From: Chrysogorgia sp. JL179-B06
Lineage: Eukaryota > Cnidaria > Anthozoa > Scleralcyonacea > Chrysogorgiidae
DNA: 64,000 bases
NCBI GenBank assembly: GCA_035772405.1
Contig: JAYKKM010000180.1
Location: 1,213,001 to 1,277,000, forward strand
Direction: 5' to 3'
A program made the position numbers and the translations under genes. Below, one piece after another: positions 42,801 through 61,690 of the stretch. The notes below the pieces were generated by a model that saw only the letters and a program-made list of their open reading frames with translations, did not search any database and was not told the DNA's origin. Position 1 is the first letter of the stretch. Every line of letters begins with the position of its first letter.

Positions 42801-44437
42801 GAGAAGAAAATGTCACAAAAGAACAGGTACATAATTAGATGTCACACTTGACGAATTTATTTCTCTTATTCGCATGGAGAGTGGAGATTTTCAACCAGGG
42901 CTCACAACGAAATTGCTTAAAAACCTGCGGGCCAGGCCGCAATTCCCCATGTAATTCTTGCGTGTTTTTACTTTACATTTCGAGTTTAACCCAGGCTGAA
43001 ATTGCTCATATAATAGAAGTTTTTTTAGCCCAGCTGACTGAGCTGAAACTCGTGTCTTGATAATTTCGCTCACTCGTGAAAGAGTTTAAACTAAAATAAG
43101 AGAGCTACACTATATCCAGTTCATTGAAAAATATACCGAGCAATCTCAGCAATGAAATGCATTAAAGTTATTTAGCTATGAAAGCACGCGACAAGGCCTA
43201 ACTGGTGTAGTAGTGTAAAAATGAAGCGAAATGTATACTATAGCGAAGAGAAAAAAGGTAAATGGCAAAATCGGAAGACGAAAACAGCGTTAAAAACTGA
43301 CGAAAATCAACCAAAAGCCATATTAATAAATCCCTTATCAAAATCTCGTTTGCTCGGTTTATATAATAACGTATTAGCCTTTCGCACAGACTTCTACTCT
43401 TCTTCGCTCTGTCTGCATATGAAAACCTCAGACAAATACTTTCTCATGCAGACCTCGCTCTTGGTTAATACGCCTTTAAAATTTGGAAAAAAACTTCCAT
43501 ATATTTCCAACGATTTTGTTGTTCAATGAGGCAAAGCAATTAAAACAAATAATTTTCATATCCAAACACTGCAGAAATTTACTTCGCTGACCTTACCGGT
43601 GACCCATGTAAGATCTCTCGATCCAACCTCGTTCCCAGGGCATTTTGCCTCCACGGTGCAAGGTCGGCGAAAATGGCCTTGGGATCGGCTGGTCACATGA
43701 CACCCAGAATTTCTGGGTTGACCTGAATAATTGAGAAATATTCAATGCTCTGCAGAGTTGTTCATGTCAGCATTCGTCGGCATAAAAGCAGCTAACAAGC
43801 TTAATAATCCACCATACATCCATGGTTATCTCTTACAAAAGGTATGAAGAAGCATATATCCAATTTAGCGAAAGCTATCACTTCTAATTTGCTGTAAAAT
43901 TTGAAGACATCACTCAGATTTAGATGAATAAATTGTACTCGGCTGAATTAGAATTAATTATGACAAGCCAATCCGCGGCATTATAGAATGGACCAGCCGA
44001 TCCCAGGGCCATTTTCGCCGACCTCCCGCCGTGGAGGCAAAATGCCCTGGGTACGAGGTTGCTCTCGATCCTCATTTTGTTTGCCTCGTTTCAGTGCTGG
44101 CCTCCATCTTTATAAAAAAGACTTTAGTACAAGCATCTTAATTGTTGTTCTAATTTCTTTTGTTTAGAAACTTCAAAGACCATCTAAACAGCCTTGTAAA
44201 ATAAAAGCAGCTACCATCATCCAAGCGTACTTTCGGGGCTATAATGTCCGAAATAATTGGTGGAAAAAACGCTTTGTTGTTACGAAGTTGAAACATGACG
44301 ATCACTTGTGTGCTAGACGCGGTTTTTTAAATTCACCAAGGGAAAGTATCTCTGGTTATTTGTCCGATGTCGACGACAATGACGTGTTAAAGTTTAACTA
44401 CGACAGCGATCAAAGTGTCGAAGGAATAAACATTTAG
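33663..44437 (+). CDS. Sp17-like protein: RIIa docking domain + IQ motif (three exons)
   Basis: Predicted exons 33663-33834, 42780-42826 and 44168-44437 join in frame (phase 1, then phase 0) to 162 codons plus TAG. Residues about 18-56 (EFRDSLETLVLEILRDKPED and PLQFASDFFAKKLQNRP) fit the RIIa dimerisation/docking fold, which binds A-kinase-anchoring helices. Near residue 85 IIQAYFRGYNVRNNW is an IQ calmodulin-binding motif. RIIa at the N-terminus, a short linker, then IQ is the layout of sperm surface protein Sp17 (SPA17, 151 residues in human), found in cilia and sperm flagella. The acidic, serine-rich C-terminus is unlike Sp17. The middle exon is only 47 bp but has exactly the length needed to keep phase. 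AATAAA follows at 44646. Confidence 0.72.
34499..34964. mobile_element. MITE with TGTTTACATGAAG ends
   Basis: TGTTTACATGAAG near 34499 and CTTCATGTAAACA ending at 34964; both inner sides continue with related GGATTGA / TCAATCC text. Target duplication unclear. Confidence 0.5.
35160..35290. repeat. Diverged fragment of the tRNA-like 276-bp repeat
   Basis: CTCGGCAACCAGCTTG, GGTCTTAAAATGTATATATT and TTCCTTCACCATAAATG match parts of the 54.6-57.6 kb unit. They are followed by a tRNA-like TAGCTCAGTTGGCTAGAGTG (35254). Confidence 0.6.
35291..36203. other. Intron sequence of the Sp17-like gene, little recognised
   Basis: No exon seen. AACAAGACGCCCGCTATGCG at 35670 recurs near 62018 and, inverted, at about 42598-42618. 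A segment with ACCGCGATCGGCGTGTG at 35780 recurs at 63935, so short dispersed repeats are present. Confidence 0.45.
36214..36366. mobile_element. Mutator-like MITE with 10-bp duplication
   Basis: ACGTGTTACT is duplicated exactly at 36204-36213 and 36367-36376. The ends contain GTAGCCGGCGGTTTTTTAGG and its complement, and the interior has CCCGCATTCCGCC repeats. Confidence 0.8.
36670..38655. repeat. 110-bp satellite in the Sp17-like intron
   Basis: About 16 units, each containing CTGACGTTCTAGCAGTTGAT, CAACGTTGTCTTCAGAACGT, CCCTCAGTGACGTCTGTGTA and GACGACGTTTAACTTTACTA. Several units are shortened and one spot has a partial unit duplication (38110). A hAT-like MITE interrupts at 37185-37373. 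Each unit holds two TGACGT words and a GTTGATCAAC palindrome. Confidence 0.95.
37185..37373. mobile_element. hAT-like MITE inside the satellite
   Basis: Perfect inverted ends CAGTGGCGCCGGCA / TGCCGGCGCCACTG and an 8-bp duplication ACTATAAT (37177-37184 and 37374-37381). 189 bp, G/C-tract rich, non-coding. Confidence 0.9.
38656..39127 (+). promoter_or_regulatory. Possible TATA promoter and short leader
   Basis: TATAAATAGG at 38938 follows TGACGT/ACGTCA-rich sequence. About 105 bp later ATG 39046 (context AATAATATGGCG) opens a 20-codon frame MASVVPEHDLLKVAPYMVST. A hairpin GTGCTGCCTACGGCAGCA lies between them. It could be a minor promoter, a retroelement remnant or chance. Confidence 0.2.
39128..39430. 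repeat. Palindromic repeat of the 17-20 kb family
   Basis: AATCGTGTCTTACGCTCGCT and the sequence to TATCAGGCT are the complement of 17815-17870 and 20478-20530. A hairpin follows (GATGCAAACACTCGAGAGAG and complement, 39270-39400) with a CCTTCGCCTGCGGCTCGGG tip. Confidence 0.65.
39884..40420. mobile_element. hAT-like non-autonomous element
   Basis: Ends CAGTGTTGCCAA and TTGGCAACACTG, with the 8-bp duplication GTCGCGCG at 39876-39883 and 40421-40428. Interior has TTGGGATTTTTT-type repeats and no transposase. Confidence 0.88.
40421..41112. other. Intron sequence, no recognised gene
   Basis: A short open frame at 40527-40769 has no recognisable family or convincing splice sites. Confidence 0.45.
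41113..42352 (+). pseudogene. CR1/jockey-group LINE reverse transcriptase fragment
   Basis: Encodes AKATGPDEIPARLLKQTADV, then WKLANIVPVHKKGDKEHIEN, YRPISLDLSIISKVLERCV and SRQHGFVSGKSCVTNLS. After a frame change at about 42140 it continues IDIIYLDMSKAFDKVRHELL (motif A) and stops at 42318. Motif C and the 3' end are absent. The earlier portion (41159-41368) holds remnants of the upstream region. Dead copy. Confidence 0.82.
42780..42826 (+). CDS. Sp17-like exon 2 (47-bp linker)
   Basis: Acceptor CTATGTAG ends at 42779; donor GTACAT begins at 42827. With the incoming phase 1 it encodes KSKVTGTREENVTKEQ and leaves phase 0, as exon 3 requires. Confidence 0.6.
43190..43490. repeat. Palindromic repeat, diverged copy of the 61.4-61.7 kb family
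   Basis: Shares AACCAAAAGCCATAT, ATTAATAAATCCCTTAT and CTCGTTTGCTCGGTTTA with 61400-61690 in the same order. The hairpin arms (CGCACAGACTTCTAC / GAAAACCTCAGACAAATACT) are degraded. The 102-codon frame here is incidental. Confidence 0.55.
43624..44061. mobile_element. Mutator-like MITE, copy 2
   Basis: Ends CAACCTCGTTCCCAGGGCAT and the complement ...GCCCTGGGTACGAGGTTG, with the 9-bp duplication CTCTCGATC at 43615-43623 and 44062-44070. Same family as 4223-4716; the interior is alignable (GCATATATCCAATTTAGCGA in both). It ends 106 bp before exon 3 of the Sp17-like gene. Confidence 0.9.
44168..44437 (+). CDS. Sp17-like exon 3 (IQ motif and C-terminus)
   Basis: Acceptor CTTTTGTTTAG ends at 44167. 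Encodes KLQRPSKQPCKIKAATIIQA and onward FRGYNVRNNWWKKR, then an acidic tail (SDVDDNDVLKFNYDSDQSVE), stop TAG at 44435. Confidence 0.75.
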   Translation, partial: KLQRPSKQPCKIKAATIIQAYFRGYNVRNNWWKKRFVVTKLKHDDHLCARRGFLNSPRESISGYLSDVDDNDVLKFNYDSDQSVEGINI

Positions 44438-44645
44438 ATGTGCAGAGGCAATAGTGAAATTACATGGTTATTGCTGCCGTCTTGACTTGGGTTGCTGTGT
44501 CTCGTACCCAGACCTCTTCGCGGAACTATGTATAGTCGATCTACATAAAAATCACGCTCGATTTTTCATGGATGTCCACAGATTTATGACGTTTTATGAC
44601 GTCAAATATTCGGATAGAACTCACCAACGGCCTGCATGTAAACAA

Positions 44646-44651
44646 AATAAA
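44646..44651 (+). promoter_or_regulatory. Polyadenylation signal of the Sp17-like gene
   Basis: AATAAA about 210 bp after the predicted stop codon. Confidence 0.5.
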
Positions 44652-44880
44652 ATCTCTTTAGCTACTAGGGCCACGATATTTTGTGGAGAGCCTCGTTCGT
44701 CAATCGTCATATAAAGTGTTCTGCTTTAGTGCTGAACTTCTGGCAGTTGTTAGTTTATGGACTGCTATAATGTCACCTTTTTGTGTTCATATTTAACTGC
44801 ATTTTTTTTTTTAAAAATGTATGCAAGCCTTGTACAGAGAACTATGTTACAGTGTTACACAACTAAGTTGAACAGTTAAT

Positions 44881-44981
44881 ATTGAAGTCAACAGATGTAA
44901 GTTCAACAGTTGCATAAAAACGCAGTTGAACATAAAGATAAAATACATCAGATTCTGTTGACTTACATCTGCTGACTTCAA
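44881..44981. repeat. Foldback repeat
   Basis: ATTGAAGTCAACAGATGTAA at 44881 pairs with TTACATCTGCTGACTTCAAT ending at 44981. Confidence 0.75.
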
Positions 44982-45148
44982 TAAGCGCCACTTATTTGTG
45001 CTATTTGGCACAATTATCACAACTGCCTTGAATTTCGAGGCAGCACTTTCCTTGCGATAGTAACTTCTAGTACAGTAAATAAAATGACCGTAATACTAAA
45101 ACCAAGAAGCTAATAATAATAATAAGTATAGATAATCACATGATAGCG

Positions 45149-45240
45149 ATTGCAATTAAGGATTTACACTACTCGTGATATTTGAAAATATTTGCACACT
45201 ATTCAAAAATCACGAATAGTGTAAATCCTTAATTGCAATT
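45149..45240. repeat. Foldback repeat
   Basis: ATTGCAATTAAGGATTTACA and TGTAAATCCTTAATTGCAAT-type arms of 31 bp with a loop of about 28 bp. Confidence 0.8.
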
Positions 45241-45630
45241 ATTTGTTTATAATTAATTACGTTGTTGTCCAATTACTTGTCAAAACATTTCAGTTTTCAT
45301 CTGAAGGTTTGTTAGCGTACAACCACAAACAATTGTTGGTGTGCAACCAATCCCTAGAGAATCAAAGAACAAAGCTAGATATTTTCACCATCTTGGATAA
45401 AATCACAATTGCAAATAAGGAAAAACCTTAATTTGTTAAGACGTAAGATGTTTAACGTAAGATGCACACCAAGTACAGCTATAATTAATACTCTTTCAAA
45501 GAAGACAATTCATTTTTACACAACCAAATCTCTTGAAAATGACTAAACACAACCAAAAAAGTACTTACTTAGTGTACTTACTGATTGAATATAGGAGTCC
45601 AACGCTTCGTATTAAATCATAGGCTCGATA

Positions 45631-45992
45631 GTCTAAATCACAAGAAATTGAATTTTCCCCCATAAAACGTTTTGTAATGCAGATCTGAGCTTTATTTTGG
45701 TTCATTGCATAGCTCTAGCGGTGGTCTTGATTATTGAAATGTCAGTTTCACACTTGGAGCATTTGTATATATCTAGAGAAATTGTGTTTATGATGAGCGG
45801 TAGATTTTATGCAAATTAGTTTTCTGGATTTATTGGAAACACGATTTCTCCATGCAGGTAAACTTTGAGGGGATAAAACTTTTCAGTAAACAAGACCACC
45901 ACTATTGCTATGCAATTAACCACGATGAAGCTCAGATCTGCATTACAACTGCATTTTTATGCGGGAAAATGCAATTTCTTATGATTTAGACT
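45631..45992. mobile_element. Foldback element with ~110-bp arms
   Basis: The left arm (GTCTAAATCACAAGAAATTG ... TGCAGATCTGAGC) is inverted at 45885-45992 (GCTCAGATCTGCA ... CAATTTCTTATGATTTAGAC). Non-coding; target duplication not evident. Confidence 0.75.
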
Positions 45993-46229
45993 TCCCAGCC
46001 ACCTTAAAACAGCGGAAACGTTTACTCCAATTGAATGTTCTCTGCATTCATCAGTCAAAACTCCTCTCTCGAGGGGCCCTATGACGCGGACGACCTCAGG
46101 ACATGGAGATCAGTTTGCCCAATGTGTGGCTCAGCCGGTGCTCTCTGCTGCTGTGGTTGACCTCCGGAAGATCTTTTAGTCTTTTAATTTTTACTTTATT
46201 TTTATTCCTACATATCTGGGACTGCTATA

Positions 46230-46310
46230 ATTTAAGGGCTTTAAGGGCTTTCGCTCGAAACGTTGAATAGACCTCTACCGTTACTACATTTCCTAGTTCC
46301 TAGTGTCTAC
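46230..46310 (+). mobile_element. PLE-tail-like fragment
   Basis: AAGGGCTTTCGCTCGAAACG resembles the stem II and GAAAC part of the PLE tails at 3979-4080 and 54341-54445, but here in plus orientation and without CTGATGA. Confidence 0.45.
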
Positions 46311-46904
46311 ACAGTACGCAGAACAACATTTTTATAGCACTCTTCAATGAAAACAACCATGTTAGTTGTATACTGTATATTTGTTCAGAAATCTTTAGAC
46401 ACATTTTGAGATACTTAACAGCAAGGTTTATGCTATATACCATTAGAAAGCCATTGAAAAATCACAATCATGTGGTGCAAGTTTGAAGTTTGTAGTTATC
46501 ATGGAACAATTTAAAAATTTGAAAGTGTGTTAATGTTTTAAATGTTTAGAATTTTCAAAATATATAATTTTTGTATATTTCTTAGAAATCTTTTGACAAA
46601 TTTTGAAATACTTAACGGAGAGAGTTGTACTATATATACCAATGGAAAGCCTTTGAACAATGTTTATAATTTTCAAAAGATATAATTTTGACACATCATT
46701 TGATGAAGTTGGAATTAAATCCATGCAGTTCAAAATATATGCAGCATCTGTGCTTTATAATACTGCAGAATAGTAAGTGTTAGTACAAATTTTAAAATTG
46801 CATGTACTACAGTATGTTTACTATTTTATTAAAATTATAAATACTATGCTTTATAATTATATATAGCCTATATACTGTACAGTACTGGTAGTTTAGGATG
46901 CAGA

Positions 46905-47085
46905 GTCTTTGCAGACTATAGCTGTGTTTATACGATCGACCTGGGCATGGCCTACAATTTTGTAGTACATAAACAAGTATTACTGTATACTGGTCAGTGT
47001 TAATATATACACTGCTGTAGTGAATAAGGGAGAGCTTGGAGTAGACCGACAATACATGGATGATTTTCAAGCTCATATTCTCCGG
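46905..47085. repeat. Dispersed repeat, copy 2
   Basis: Same family and order of blocks as 18965-19150. Confidence 0.65.
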
Positions 47086-47100
47086 CCCAAAAATGATTCT

Positions 47101-47178
47101 GAGTCCTGGACAGGAATCGAACCTGTAACTTTCTGATTGCTGGTGAGACGCTCTAATGATTGAGCTATTGAGAGACTC
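47101..47178 (-). repeat. tRNA-like SINE-type sequence
   Basis: On the minus strand box A-like ATAGCTCAATCATTAGAGCG and box B-like GGTTCGATTCCTG at tRNA spacing. The acceptor ends do not form a full stem. Confidence 0.6.
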
Positions 47179-47304
47179 AATAGCTCAATGAAGGTTGCAA
47201 TGATCTGTACTCATGATTCAATTGATATATGTATACTGCCCTATATGCGGCAGTCATTATATATCATCAGTAAATGCTTGGATGTGTTAATCAGTGACGA
47301 TTGT

Positions 47305-47384
47305 CTAGCTCCTGGACAGGAATCGAACATGTAACCTTCTGTTTGTCGCTGAGACGCTCTAACCATTGAGCTATACGGAGACTC
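47305..47384 (-). repeat. tRNA-like SINE-type sequence
   Basis: Same family as 47101-47178, minus strand: TAGCTCAATGGTTAGAGCG and TGTTCGATTCCTG. The copies at 47.1-47.66 kb are separated by related TATATACTGCC(C)TATGCGGCA text. Confidence 0.6.
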
Positions 47385-47584
47385 TGCAGATGTAGAGTGA
47401 AGGTATACAATATATATGTACCGATTCGATTGATATATCATGATTATGTATACTGCCTATGCGGCACACTTTCACCACAGCAGTGTATATTAACACATCC
47501 AAGCATTACTGATATATAGTAACTTCTACACTAATACATATATCAATTGAATTACCAGTACATCATTGTAACCTCGCTCCATCT

Positions 47585-47660
47585 GAGTCTCTATGGCTCA
47601 ATGGTTAGAGCGATCTCACCAGTAATCAGTAGGTTACAGGTTCGATTCCTGCCCGGGAGG
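47585..47660 (+). repeat. tRNA-like SINE-type sequence
   Basis: Plus-strand copy: ATGGCTCAATGGTTAGAGCG and AGGTTCGATTCCTGCCCGGG. Opposite orientation to the two copies just upstream. Confidence 0.6.
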
Positions 47661-49935
47661 ATATATCCATTATGGAACATGTTAGACCTACAGTAACTGG
47701 TCTAGTGGGCCACAACTTATTGTGTCTGTGAATTAATAGGGTTGGACAATGCTGGTCATAGGCTTTTAATGTAAAATACAGCTTATATAGGATTATATTG
47801 ACATTGGGTATGTTGACACACTATGTCAGCAGAAATTGTTAGCCGGGATTAAAACAAGCAGGCTGCATGTCATCCTGAATATGTGTATGGTGATATAATA
47901 TAATTTGCATGCTTTGTCGCACATACATGGCTTTTGACATTTGTATTACTGTAATAACCATCGAAATATGGTATCTGCATTAGGCATTATAATAATAATA
48001 ATAAAAATAATAATAAATTAACACAATAATATTTATACAAGCCTCTTCAATGCTAACACTGGTATCAATGGGGGTCCTGTTTCCTAACAAATTACAATTA
48101 AAAATATAAACATTCATATATGTACAATGTTACAAAAGCTAATTTTAACTCAAAAGACAAAAGTTCGATATATAAATCCTGCAGTACAGTATTGTCAATT
48201 AAGGAAATGGATAATGCTCCTACATGTATGTATGAACAGATTAATTAAGATGAAAATAGTTCTTTAGATATGGTGGTCAAATGCCTTCAAGGAATTTCTT
48301 AACTAGCATTATACAATGTAACTTTCTTCTAATTAATACAAGAGGTACCAATCCTAGGGTTTCTATTAACCGATCAGTTTCAAATCCCGGCATAGGAAAG
48401 ATCAGTTTCCCTGCCCTGCGTTGAGACCTCTCATGAGCATCAATATTAAGTTATCCACATCCCTGCCAGCTCTACATCGCAGTTGTCCAATGTGGGTAGA
48501 ATTATAACTTACTGTATATAATCTATTTCCACACCAATAATCGAATGGGGTCCATTCAAATTGGGTTTACTAAGACGCTGTACATTTGGCTTTGCACTAT
48601 ATGCACCTCTATAGACATTTGAATGAATTTGATTTTTTAAAGGGGATCCATTCATACCTAATTTTAAGAATTTTTTATCGCTGCACATTTTCGTGCAAAG
48701 TTTAGCCGGGCAGAAGCACACCTTTGAAAATTTCTGACCACACCCTTATAATAATATGTGTAACCACTGAATTTAAAATAGACTACACTCGATATTCAAA
48801 AATGCCAAAACCAACATACAGTACTTCTACGACTATCTATGACAGCATAGTTTCATAATCCTGCCTGTAGAAAAGAAATATTTTCGTCTTGGCAAATGAG
48901 GGGCGGTGTAGGCGTGACAAACCTCTAGGGGGGTTCCGGGGGCATGTACCCACAGAAAATTTTGTAATCTAGAGTCTCTAAAATGGCATTTCCTGCAATT
49001 TGGGGGGAACATTCTATAGAATTCTGAAGATTATACACAATTTACACACAAAAGTCATTATTTATCATTATTCATTCCATCTTCCAAGTTCATAAAGAGA
49101 TCTTTGGTGAGAGACTTTGCTCATGTGACAAACCTTAACTATAGTATTAGTGTAGATACTCGATAATTTGGCAGTTTTCATATTAGTAAACTTCCTTGAT
49201 AGTGGAAATACTACTTTTTACTTTGTTTACATGAAGTACTGTGATTATCATTGTATATTTGTTTCACGGCTTGTGTGTGTATATCGTTTAGTTTTTCTGC
49301 TCATTGCCTCATTTTTTGTTAATTAACAATTTATCAAAACAAATTTTATCATTGCACATTTTACATTTTATCACTGCACATATTACTTTTATCACTTCAC
49401 AAATTGGTTATCACTGCACACTAAAATTAGGTATGGATCCATTGTATGATAAAGATGCACTTTCTTCTTTCAACAGCCTTATTGGTGTCTGTTTATACTA
49501 ACTACTGAGTTGATTATGTCATGAATCATCAATAGTGTGAAACAAGTAATTTCTTTCTCATTGATTGTTGGTAGAACTAACAGCATGAGACTTCTCCACT
49601 ATTCTGTTACTGCACCCGGCAAAAAAATTACAAAGTTTGGGTTATTTACTTATTTAGTTTGATGTCCTATGAAACAATTAAATTCAGACCCAAAGCTCTT
49701 AGAGATATTGTTCACTAAAAATATATTGTAGTAGTAAGCGCGGGCGAGGGTTGTTGCGTATACGTATTTCTAGTATTAGTATATAGCGGGAAACTACACA
49801 TGTAAATATAAGATATATATGATGGTGATAATATACAAGGATTAAAAATGATCTAGTTTATTGAGAATCGTGCACGCAATTTTCTGCCTGAAGAATTACG
49901 GCAAAACTCCAGGATAGACGCGCCATTTCTAGGCG
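47661..49935. other. Spacer; fragment of a hAT-like repeat near 48.9 kb
   Basis: No gene seen. 48925-49015 (CTCTAGGGGGGTTCCGGGGG, ATGGCATTTCCTGCAATTTG) is a fragment of the family at 32016-32653. ATAAT microsatellite near 47990. Confidence 0.5.
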
Positions 49936-50330
49936 GAAACATTGGCCTACACGCAATCGAATGGCTTCGTCTGTTTCTGTCGGACTGCATCGGGACGCTG
50001 TCAATCCAAAGAGCTATCGCCCCATTTCGCTTCCCTACATGACTTTGAAGCTAATGGAAAGGATAATTTTCGCAGGCATTACCAGGACCATATCTCGCGC
50101 CTTGTACATTGAAACTTCGTTGACATTGAAGTTTGCGGAAGGAAACGTTCGGGGCAATCTTCATAGTACTTACAGCCGCATATGATACAGTTTGGCATCG
50201 CAGTCTGTATCTGAAGCTACTAAAACTCATTCGGAAGTCAGGTTGGTCAAGTTCGTCATCAGTGCTTATGATCCAGAATCGTATCATCTTTGTAGCCAAC
50301 CAGCGGCGATCTTAGCAGGACGGACAGCTC
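49936..50330 (+). pseudogene. Jockey-group LINE reverse transcriptase fragment
   Basis: NPKSYRPISLPYMTLKLMER in one frame and VLTAAYDTVWHRSLYLKLLK (RT motif A) in another, with the fingers region between degraded. Truncated both sides and frameshifted. Confidence 0.75.
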
Positions 50331-50797
50331 CGAAATGGTTTGCCGCAGAAATGAAATGGTTTTCGTTTGCTCGGTATTGGCAGCCATATTTTTCAACATC
50401 TATATTACTATTTCACTCGTACTGTCTCTGAACAGTTCGAGACAATCCTAACATCTATCTACTACCTATTTAGCAGGTCCGAGTACGGATGAATTTTTGG
50501 TTCGGCACGGCTAAACTACGTGGTACGGCTGAATCGTTTACACCACAAAAGTTATGCGTGCCGAACCACATTTTAGTTCGCGAACCATTTTTATCCGAAA
50601 TTGGCCTTAAGAAATCTAATGTTGATACTAAATTAATGTATTGTTTATATGTAAATGTAATCAACGAGAGAACGCCAAAGACATAAATTTATTAAAATGT
50701 CATCATGTTTTCATTTCGTATTGAGAGGACTAATTAACCATTTCACCAGCTGACCATGGTCATTTTAGTAAGCACCCAACGAACAGACAATATTTTG

Positions 50798-51291
50798 CAG
50801 TGGCGGATCCACGCACGCGGCGCGCGCCCTTTAAAATTCCGCAAACAAGTGTTTTCTGTTTTTTACCATGTCAAGACGAAGAAGTCGGAGAGATAAACGT
50901 AATATTATGACCGATTTGTTTTGATAGTTTATCCAATTTTCATTGCAAAAGCCAGTTTGCATGCACTCATAGATATTTTAACATGGGTTCCAAGATAAAA
51001 CGATGGTCATTTTCAGATGCCTAAAGGCTAAAGTGTATATATTGGTTCTGTACTACTTCTGAGTTTATATTAAAGTGTTTCATAATCTTGATGCCCCTTT
51101 GTAATCGTGCATTTTTAGCAACGGCGTGGTGCCCTAATTTCGCAAAAATTCTTATCAGAAATCGCCGGAAAAGCACTCCTGGGCTTTGCAAAATTAAACA
51201 TTTTCCTGGGGGGCATGCCGCGAAGATACACCACAACATGCTGATTCTTCATGTGCGCCCGCTCTTTCGAACAACCCTGGATCCGCCACTG
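50798..51291. mobile_element. DNA-transposon-like element with CAGTGGCGGATCC ends
   Basis: Inverted ends CAGTGGCGGATCCA and (C)TGGATCCGCCACTG. Only TTTTG is repeated in the flanks, so the 8-bp hAT-type duplication is not confirmed. The interior has no intact gene. Confidence 0.65.
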
Positions 51292-60580
<9,289 letters not shown>

Positions 60581-60629
60581 GTAATCTGAAGACTCAAGTA
60601 TTGTCGTGACAATAGAAGATCGAAGATGG

Positions 60630-60767
60630 ATAATTTCTTCATATTGCATGACAAGTCGGTTTGATGAAGTTCGATTCAGTCCTATTTTAATAGTTGGTCA
60701 AAAACCAATCAAAGTTGTTCAACGAACTTCATCAAACCGACTTGTCATATGAAGAAGTGAATTGCTT
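60630..60767. repeat. Foldback repeat next to MOSPD exon 3
   Basis: TGACAAGTCGGTTTGATGAA and TTCATCAAACCGACTTGTCA with outer CTTCATAT arms; stem about 40 bp, loop about 55 bp. Begins about 50 bp after the splice donor. Confidence 0.8.
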
Positions 60768-60817
60768 ATTTTTTTCCGAACTTGGGGGCTGTTGGTGGCG
60801 GCCATCTATCACGTTAT

Positions 60818-61137
60818 ATAGTTTTACTATAGGCGACAGAGACTAGATGTCTATGATCTTTTTAGATGCTAAAATGAATCAATTGTCCAAGGTTTACCCA
60901 TAATATTATATAACACAAACTACGGCTCCGTAATAGTAACTATGAAGCCGGAATTAGCGCGTGGCGGCCAAGGTAGTCACTCCAATATGGCCGCCGCGAA
61001 ATATTCCCGGCTTCATAATTACTGTAATGGAGCCGTAGTTTGTGTTCTAAATTACGAGAAAACCTTCGACAACTGATTCATTGTAGCATCTTAAAAAATC
61101 AGAGACAGATAGTCTCTGTCGCCTACAGTAAAACTAT
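60818..61137. mobile_element. Foldback element with nested palindrome
   Basis: ATAGTTTTACTATAGGCGAC and the complement near 61115-61137 are the outer arms. AACACAAACTACGGCTCC / GGAGCCGTAGTTTGTGTT (60913, 61030) form the inner hairpin, with GGCGGCCA / TGGCCGCC near the tip. Confidence 0.75.
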
Positions 61138-61159
61138 TTATTATATGGCTAAGAAAGAT

Positions 61160-61255
61160 GGCGCACGCTGATTGGTTCGTGAGAGGTCCGGAAAAAAGCG
61201 TATTGCCCTCCCGGCGCTGTGAGAGGGCAATACGCCTTTTTCCGGACCGGTAAGT
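61160..61255. repeat. Hairpin repeat
   Basis: GTCCGGAAAAAAGCGTATTG and CAATACGCCTTTTTCCGGAC around the tip CCCTCCCGGCGCTGTGAGAG. Confidence 0.85.
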
Positions 61256-61399
61256 TTTGGCGGGAAAATTTCTGAGTTGATTTAGATGAAAATAAAAGAG
61301 GATTTGAGTATGTTTGTTGAAAAAGTTCGAACAATAACACGTCCTGGAACACTAGTGGTGCTTTTCTTGAAAGCTGTTTATCTATAAGTGAAGAAAATG

Positions 61400-61690
61400 A
61401 ATGCCTAACGACCAGTAACGCGTGTAAACATGAAGCGAAATCAACAAGCTCAGAGGTAAGGTTAACAGCAACATTTGAAGACAAACACAACGTTAAAAAC
61501 AGAGAACAAAATGAACCAAAAGCCATATAATAAATGTCTTATTAACCTCGTTTGCTTGGTCTGTACGGTAAAGTATTTGTCTTCGGTTTTTTCGCACAGA
61601 CCTCGCGCCTTCGGCGCTCGTTCTGTACGAAAACCTCAGGCAAATACTTTACCGTACAGACCTCGCACTCGGTTAATAAGTCTTTAATAG
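61400..61690. repeat. Palindromic repeat with GCGCCTTCGGCGC tip
   Basis: TTATTAACCTCG..., GGTCTGTACGGTAAAGTATT and CGCACAGACCTCGCGCCTTC pair with CAAATACTTTACCGTACAGA and CTCGGTTAATAAG downstream. A diverged copy is at 43190-43490. Confidence 0.75.

Noticed and set aside
43221..43529. 102-codon frame
   Set aside because: It overlies a repeat also found at 61.4-61.7 kb, with no protein family resemblance.
45990..46200. Possible cysteine-rich peptide (PMCGSAGALCCCG) before the PLE-tail-like fragment
   Set aside because: No start, no conserved frame and immediate stops; not supportable as a gene.
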